Origin: an uncultured Clostridia bacterium | GTDB taxonomy: Bacteria; Bacillota; Clostridia; Oscillospirales; Acutalibacteraceae | Assembly: GCA_946186535.1 (NCBI GenBank) | Contig: CAMHNT010000056.1 | Location: 1 to 10,663 of the forward strand | Direction of reading: 5' to 3' | DNA length: 10,663 bases | Shown here: positions 7,036 to 10,663 of the stretch, one piece after another | Layout of the letters: every line of letters begins with the position of its first letter | Numbering within the stretch: position 1 is the first letter of the stretch | Made by a program: the position numbers and the translations under genes | Notes under the pieces: model-generated | What the model saw: only the letters and a program-made list of their open reading frames with translations | Databases searched by the model: none | What the model was told of the DNA's origin: nothing

Positions 7036-7446
7036 TTTTTAACGACCCCTTCGTCAGCCTGCGGCTGCCACCTCCCCTTAAGGGGAGGAATGTCTTTCAG
7101 GGAAGATACTTTTCTATTAAGCTTAGTCTTTTCATCAGACTTTCGCCTCCCCCAACCCCCAGCTATGCATAAGTTCCGCCGAGCCAATCACGCTGCGCCT
7201 ACGGCTTGCATTCTTGGGGCGTCACTCATCCCCGGAGGGGGCTATTCTGGGTGTGGGCTTCGCCCACACCCATCGGGAGCTGCGCTCCCGAACCCTTGCT
7301 TTTCTCTCCGAAAGCTTTTCGTAGGTCAGGGGCTGCCGCCCCAAACCCTGCTTTCGTTCCGGAAGAATGCTTTTCTACGAAGCTTAGTCTTTTCATCAGA
7401 CTTTCGCCACGCCCATCGGGATCGCAGCTCCCGAACCCTTGCTTTT
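7036..7446 (+). repeat. Intergenic hairpin repeat, copy D (longest complete copy, composite)
   Basis: This fills the gap between the M20 and YfhO genes. In order it holds: the two-hairpin module (GTCAGCC-tgc-GGCTGCC, 7053-7069; palindrome CCTCCCCTTAAGGGGAGG, 7071-7088); a unit ending in TTTCGCC (7101-7147); a core from CCCCCAACCCCC to the CCCCGGAGGGG hairpin; GGGTGTGGGC-ttc-GCCCACACCC (7249-7271); CGGGAGC-tgc-GCTCCCG (7274-7290); then a second copy of the 7101 unit (7361-7408) and a final hairpin (7417-7433). Open frames through it are not conserved against copy E after the GG-rich hairpin, so it is non-coding. It overlaps the first bases of the YfhO stop triplet. Confidence 0.85.
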
Positions 7447-10216
7447 AGTCATTAATTTCTTCCGTCGGCTTCTCAAGCGAAACGGATTTTGATTCGCTGT
7501 TTTCAGTATCCGAATCCTGAACCTCGTCATTCTTCTCCTGAACCGATGCTTCCTGTCCTGCTTCACCGTTATCCTCAGCCGATTCCACTGCCTCCGAACC
7601 GGAATCGACTTCAGCCAAGCCGGAACTCTCGTCACCATTGTCCGCCGCAGCGCCAATCTCACGCTCCGGAATCTCCGAAGCTTTTTCCTCTTCTTCGCCT
7701 TCGGCGGCAGCCCGACTCAAAAAGTAGCTGTCAGGCTTTCTCTTCATCGGCTTCTTTCCGACATGAAGATCCTTATATTTCTCACCGAGCTCATCTGCCG
7801 AACCGAAAGCAGTTACACGATAACTCTTCCTGAACTTCAGCCGTGGCTTCAGCTTGTTCTTCTTCTTTGAAATAACTATATATACAATATATAGAATCAC
7901 ACAGCAGCCCGAAATGATCGCGCCCTCGAAAAGTCCCGGAGTTCTGTATCTGAACTCAATTTCACTTGTTTCGCCGCCCTTTACCGGAACAGCCATAAAT
8001 CCTATGTCAACCTTCTCGATCTCCGCAGGACTTCCGTTTACCCATGCGCTCCAGCCGTCTTCATAAGGAACACTGAAAAATACAAGCCTGTCGCTGCCCT
8101 CGGGACAGTTTATCTCCGCCGTGAACGACGAGTTTCCGTATTCAAAGCTTGAGCATGTGTTAGCATTCAGAATCATGCAGTCACGTGAGTAGGCGTCCGT
8201 GTCGAATCTGAGGCTGTTGACGTCCTCGATGTGCGCCATCTGACCGCCGTACTTTTCCGCCTGCTCGTCTGTCAGAACCATAGCCTTCAGAAGAAGCAGA
8301 TGCCTGTTTTCCTCCGGGCACTCATCGTACTGACCCTCTGTGATGTATTGGTTGAAATAGAAACCGTAAGGTATATAGTTTTTGTTCTCAAAAATCTTGT
8401 AGCCGTTCTGTGTATCTATATATTTGTACCCCGGCATTCTCGTCTGATTTTCGTCGTTCTGAAACTCCTCCGAATCGTATGCATAATCGAAAAGATACTT
8501 CACCGAAAGAAGACTTCTCAGTCCGTAATACTTAACCTCAGGTCGTGAAGCAACGTCACGCGTAACCCCCACGGACGGATAGAAATCATATACCGAACCG
8601 GGAACTATGCTGTGGAATGCCTGAATCGTCGGAATTTGCCAGTACATACCGACATTGTCCATCGTCTCGAAGAAATCGGAACGCACATTCCGAAGATCAT
8701 CGTCAAGCTCGACGTCTTCACCGCCGTTGAGAAGATACGGTATAATAAAATCCTTGACGTCATAGCTATGGCTTCTTCCAAGTCCTATGATATATCCCGA
8801 ACAGAGAACCGCAACCACACCGAAGCATGCAACAGCCTTCACATAAAACGTCCGCCTGTTTTTCTTCAGCTGACCGATGAGAACCGAAACGAGCGCAAGC
8901 GAAACCATCGAAAAAGCCACATATATCCAGAATCTCTCCGGATATTTTTCAAGTCCGAGCTTCTCGAAGAACTCAAGCTCTTCGTCCTCGTTTCCGTTCG
9001 GCATAAGACCTATTCCCACCGCAAGACCGAGCGTGATGACGGTCGAAAGAGCGATCGAACGCCGCCAGTCCGTTTTTGAATTTTCTATCGCAAGAACAGT
9101 CGCAAGGCTCATCATCAGAGTCAGCATATAGAACCATCTCGCATAATAGGTCATAACAAACATCTGGAATATGCTGTTGAGAATCGGCACCATCGTACAC
9201 AACAGCAAAAACGGCAGAAGCTTTTTGAGCCAGCCCTTGCTCTTCGACTGAAGATATCCGATAACTCCGGTCATGCCGAAAAGCGGAAGCCAAGCCGCAA
9301 TCGACGACCATTTTGAATTTGAATCCGGCGTAAAGTTCGGACGTGCCGGAATGTCGGGAGGGAAGAAAAACGACGTTATGATATGAAGATATCTCTGCTC
9401 CGAACCGTAAAGCAATGCGCCGTATCCCTGAGGCGGATCGCTGACGCGCGGATTCTGGATCACGAAAAGGACCGTAGGAATCAGGATAACCGACGTTGCG
9501 AGGAATCCCACGACGACCTCAAACACGAGCGGAAGAAAATCCTTCGGATTAAGCTTCCAGCACCCCATCGACATTTTAAGGAACCAATATATTACAACGA
9601 ACGCAACCATTCCGACGAAGAAATAATAGTTGACGCAGCAGCACATAAACACCGCAAGCGCCACGACTCCTCTTCGGCGGTTATCCATATATTCGTCAAT
9701 CGCCGCAAGAAGAAGCGGAAAGAAAACGATTGCTTCATGAAAATGGTTGAAGAAAACATTATATACGGAAAATCCCGAAAACGCATACATCAATCCGCCG
9801 AGCACTGCGAAATTCTTATTCCTGACGTACCGTTTCATATATATATATCCCGTAAGGGAAGCCGTACCGAACTTAAGTACAAGAAGCGGTCCCATCAGAT
9901 ACGGAACGAACTCACTCGGGAACGGAAGCGTCAGCCAGAAAAACGGACTTCCGAGAAGATAGAATGTATATGAGCCGATCAGACTCGAACCGAGATCGGT
10001 CGTCGAAGACCACTGAAACTCGCCGTTTCTGACAGCGTCATGAACCATTTGATAGAACGGAACCTGCTGAGCGTTGAAATCTCCGTAATACAAAAAATAT
10101 CCGTTACCCATAACGATATACGGTATAAAAAATGCGGCCGAGAAGAACAGCCCCAACAGAAGCGCCTTATACCAATAATGCTCTTTATCCGTCGGACTGC
10201 TTACCCTTTTCCCCAT
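7445..10216 (-). CDS. YfhO family multi-pass membrane protein (GT-C-type glycosyltransferase candidate)
   Basis: A 923-residue polytopic protein of the YfhO family. Residues 17-36 are the first helix, followed by the family's loop YYGDFNAQQVPF (43-54), whose Asp46 is the likely GT-C catalytic acidic residue. About a dozen helices run to 480. Residues 481-760 form a large extracytoplasmic region ending in the family's beta domain (PYEDGWSAWVNG). A last helix lies at about 764-783. In Bacillus and Listeria, YfhO-type proteins transfer sugars from a lipid carrier onto lipoteichoic acid; a similar role here is inferred. Unusual is the 140-residue cytoplasmic tail: basic first (KKKNKLKPRLKFRK), then strongly acidic from about 835, with DESSG (862-866), SEAVES and SVSLEK. 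It resembles the tail of the DUF975 protein. The ATG has AGGAGG 9 nt upstream. Its stop codon touches repeat D, and no separate terminator is visible. Confidence 0.9.
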   Translation of the reverse strand: MGKRVSSPTDKEHYWYKALLLGLFFSAAFFIPYIVMGNGYFLYYGDFNAQQVPFYQMVHDAVRNGEFQWSSTTDLGSSLIGSYTFYLLGSPFFWLTLPFPSEFVPYLMGPLLVLKFGTASLTGYIYMKRYVRNKNFAVLGGLMYAFSGFSVYNVFFNHFHEAIVFFPLLLAAIDEYMDNRRRGVVALAVFMCCCVNYYFFVGMVAFVVIYWFLKMSMGCWKLNPKDFLPLVFEVVVGFLATSVILIPTVLFVIQNPRVSDPPQGYGALLYGSEQRYLHIITSFFFPPDIPARPNFTPDSNSKWSSIAAWLPLFGMTGVIGYLQSKSKGWLKKLLPFLLLCTMVPILNSIFQMFVMTYYARWFYMLTLMMSLATVLAIENSKTDWRRSIALSTVITLGLAVGIGLMPNGNEDEELEFFEKLGLEKYPERFWIYVAFSMVSLALVSVLIGQLKKNRRTFYVKAVACFGVVAVLCSGYIIGLGRSHSYDVKDFIIPYLLNGGEDVELDDDLRNVRSDFFETMDNVGMYWQIPTIQAFHSIVPGSVYDFYPSVGVTRDVASRPEVKYYGLRSLLSVKYLFDYAYDSEEFQNDENQTRMPGYKYIDTQNGYKIFENKNYIPYGFYFNQYITEGQYDECPEENRHLLLLKAMVLTDEQAEKYGGQMAHIEDVNSLRFDTDAYSRDCMILNANTCSSFEYGNSSFTAEINCPEGSDRLVFFSVPYEDGWSAWVNGSPAEIEKVDIGFMAVPVKGGETSEIEFRYRTPGLFEGAIISGCCVILYIVYIVISKKKNKLKPRLKFRKSYRVTAFGSADELGEKYKDLHVGKKPMKRKPDSYFLSRAAAEGEEEEKASEIPEREIGAAADNGDESSGLAEVDSGSEAVESAEDNGEAGQEASVQEKNDEVQDSDTENSESKSVSLEKPTEEIND

Positions 10217-10225
10217 TAAACAAAA

Positions 10226-10231
10226 CCTCCT
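10226..10231 (-). promoter_or_regulatory. Ribosome binding site of the YfhO gene
   Basis: On the minus strand AGGAGG lies 9 nt before ATG 10216. It supports this start over internal ATGs. Confidence 0.8.
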
Positions 10232-10294
10232 GTCTTATTATTAATATCTATGAGAGACAATAAGATATAAGTATTAAATTCTCATATAAAGTTT

Positions 10295-10303
10295 ATTATA
10301 CCA
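10295..10303 (-). promoter_or_regulatory. Extended -10 promoter for the YfhO gene
   Basis: On the minus strand TGG-TATAAT gives a perfect -10 with the TGn extension, about 80 bp before the start codon. No good -35 is present (GTGAAT at 17 bp), as is usual for extended -10 promoters. The whole 10217-10370 stretch is AT-rich and holds no gene. Confidence 0.6.
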
Positions 10304-10375
10304 TATATCAAATTCAAATTCACTCTCTTAAGTAAAAATTTACAATTTTTTATTATAAATTTTGGTATCATAAAC

Positions 10376-10663
10376 CGCAGCCCCAATAGCCGCAGGGCGA
10401 AGACCTTGACCCACGAAAAGCTTTCGGAGAGGAAAGCAGGGTTCGGGAGCGCAGCTCCCGATGGGTGTGGGCGAAGCCCTTGACCCACGAAAAGCTTTCG
10501 GCGAAGAAAGCAAGGGTTCGGGAGCGCAGCTCCCGCTGGGTGTGGGCGAAGCCCACACCCAGTATAGCCCCTCCGGCAGGGATGAGTGACGCCCCAAGAA
10601 TGCAAGCCGCAAGCGGCGCAGCATGATTGGCTCGGCGGAACTTATGCATAGCTGGGGTTGGGG
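10376..10663 (-). repeat. Intergenic hairpin repeat, copy E (inverted, runs off right edge)
   Basis: Read on the minus strand it starts CCCCAACCCCAGCTATGC and follows the core of copy D nearly base for base, so D and E form an inverted pair about 3 kb apart around the YfhO gene. It contains a 12-bp perfect stem CTGGGTGTGGGC-gaa-GCCCACACCCAG (10536-10562) and two CGGGAGC/GCTCCCG-type hairpins. On the plus strand two tandem units can be seen (10405-10478 and 10479-10553). Frames through it give Leu/Arg/Pro-rich spurious translations that diverge from those of copy D. Confidence 0.85.
10405..10553 (-). repeat. Tandem duplication of a 74/75-bp unit within repeat E
   Basis: Each unit runs from CTTGACCCACGAAAAGC through a CGGGAGC-gca-GCTCCCG hairpin to GTGTGGGCGAAGCC. 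They differ by one inserted A and a few substitutions (for example CGATGGG against CGCTGGG). Copy D has only one such unit in this place, with its linker changed. Confidence 0.8.

Noticed and set aside
7071..7088. The perfect palindrome CCTCCCCTTAAGGGGAGG as an operator or terminator
   Set aside because: It recurs identically at 3230-3247 as part of the repeat head and has no T-tract beside it on the minus strand, so repeat membership explains it better than a gene-specific site.
7090..7455. Possible small proteins starting MHKFRRANHAAP in repeats D and E
   Set aside because: Both copies begin alike, and a length change in the early part keeps frame, but they shift to different frames after the GG-rich hairpin and share no later protein sequence. 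Stems, not codons, are conserved.
10376..10663. CRISPR array from regularly repeated palindromic units
   Set aside because: There are only two adjoining 74/75-bp units with no unique spacers between them, and no cas gene is present.

Overview
The window looks like a chromosomal stretch from a gut-type Gram-positive Clostridia, most likely Oscillospiraceae/Ruminococcus-like. This rests on the protein families present (YfhO, DUF975, CPBP, Sapep/PepV-type M20, C45/CGH), strong AGGAGG-type ribosome binding sites, use of TTG and GTG starts, very AT-rich promoters, and intergenic hairpin repeats that give familiar spurious translations. The taxon is inferred from style, not from a marker gene. Seven protein genes are supported. 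I see no RNA gene, phage gene, transposase or CRISPR array.

Layout, left to right. Positions 1-86 hold the end of a hairpin repeat (copy A). An AT-rich leader with a good sigma-A promoter (247-275) then drives a membrane-anchored Ntn-hydrolase of the choloylglycine-hydrolase/C45 superfamily (306-1421, +). A second repeat (B) and a 26-bp direct repeat precede a CPBP-family intramembrane protease (1716-2405, +). This gene converges on an AlkD-like DNA alkylation repair gene (2482-3195, -), and the two share a bidirectional terminator. Repeat C abuts the AlkD start codon. Next comes a minus-strand operon read right to left: M20 dipeptidase (7018-5639), DUF975 membrane protein (5620-4457) and a membrane-associated family-2 glycosyltransferase (4453-3389), closed by a terminator at 3353-3379. 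Repeat D fills the whole gap between that operon and a large YfhO-family protein gene (10216-7445, -), which has an extended -10 promoter. Repeat E, inverted relative to A-D, runs off the right edge.

How the genes may work together: YfhO-type GT-C proteins and family-2 glycosyltransferases cooperate in extracytoplasmic glycosylation of lipoteichoic acid in Bacillus/Listeria. The minus-strand set here may be a cell-envelope module of that kind. YfhO and the DUF975 protein come from unrelated families, yet they end in similar acidic C-terminal tails of about 62-64 residues (an ESSG...SEA.ES block and a final VSLEK). This is the most unexpected protein-level signal in the window. At the DNA level, the main novelty is a modular family of intergenic hairpin repeats that occupies every gap between transcription units except the convergent one, touches start and stop codons, shows a nested structure, and has one copy whose hairpin seems flipped relative to its flanks. 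I found no evidence of a defence system or other complete undescribed machine.
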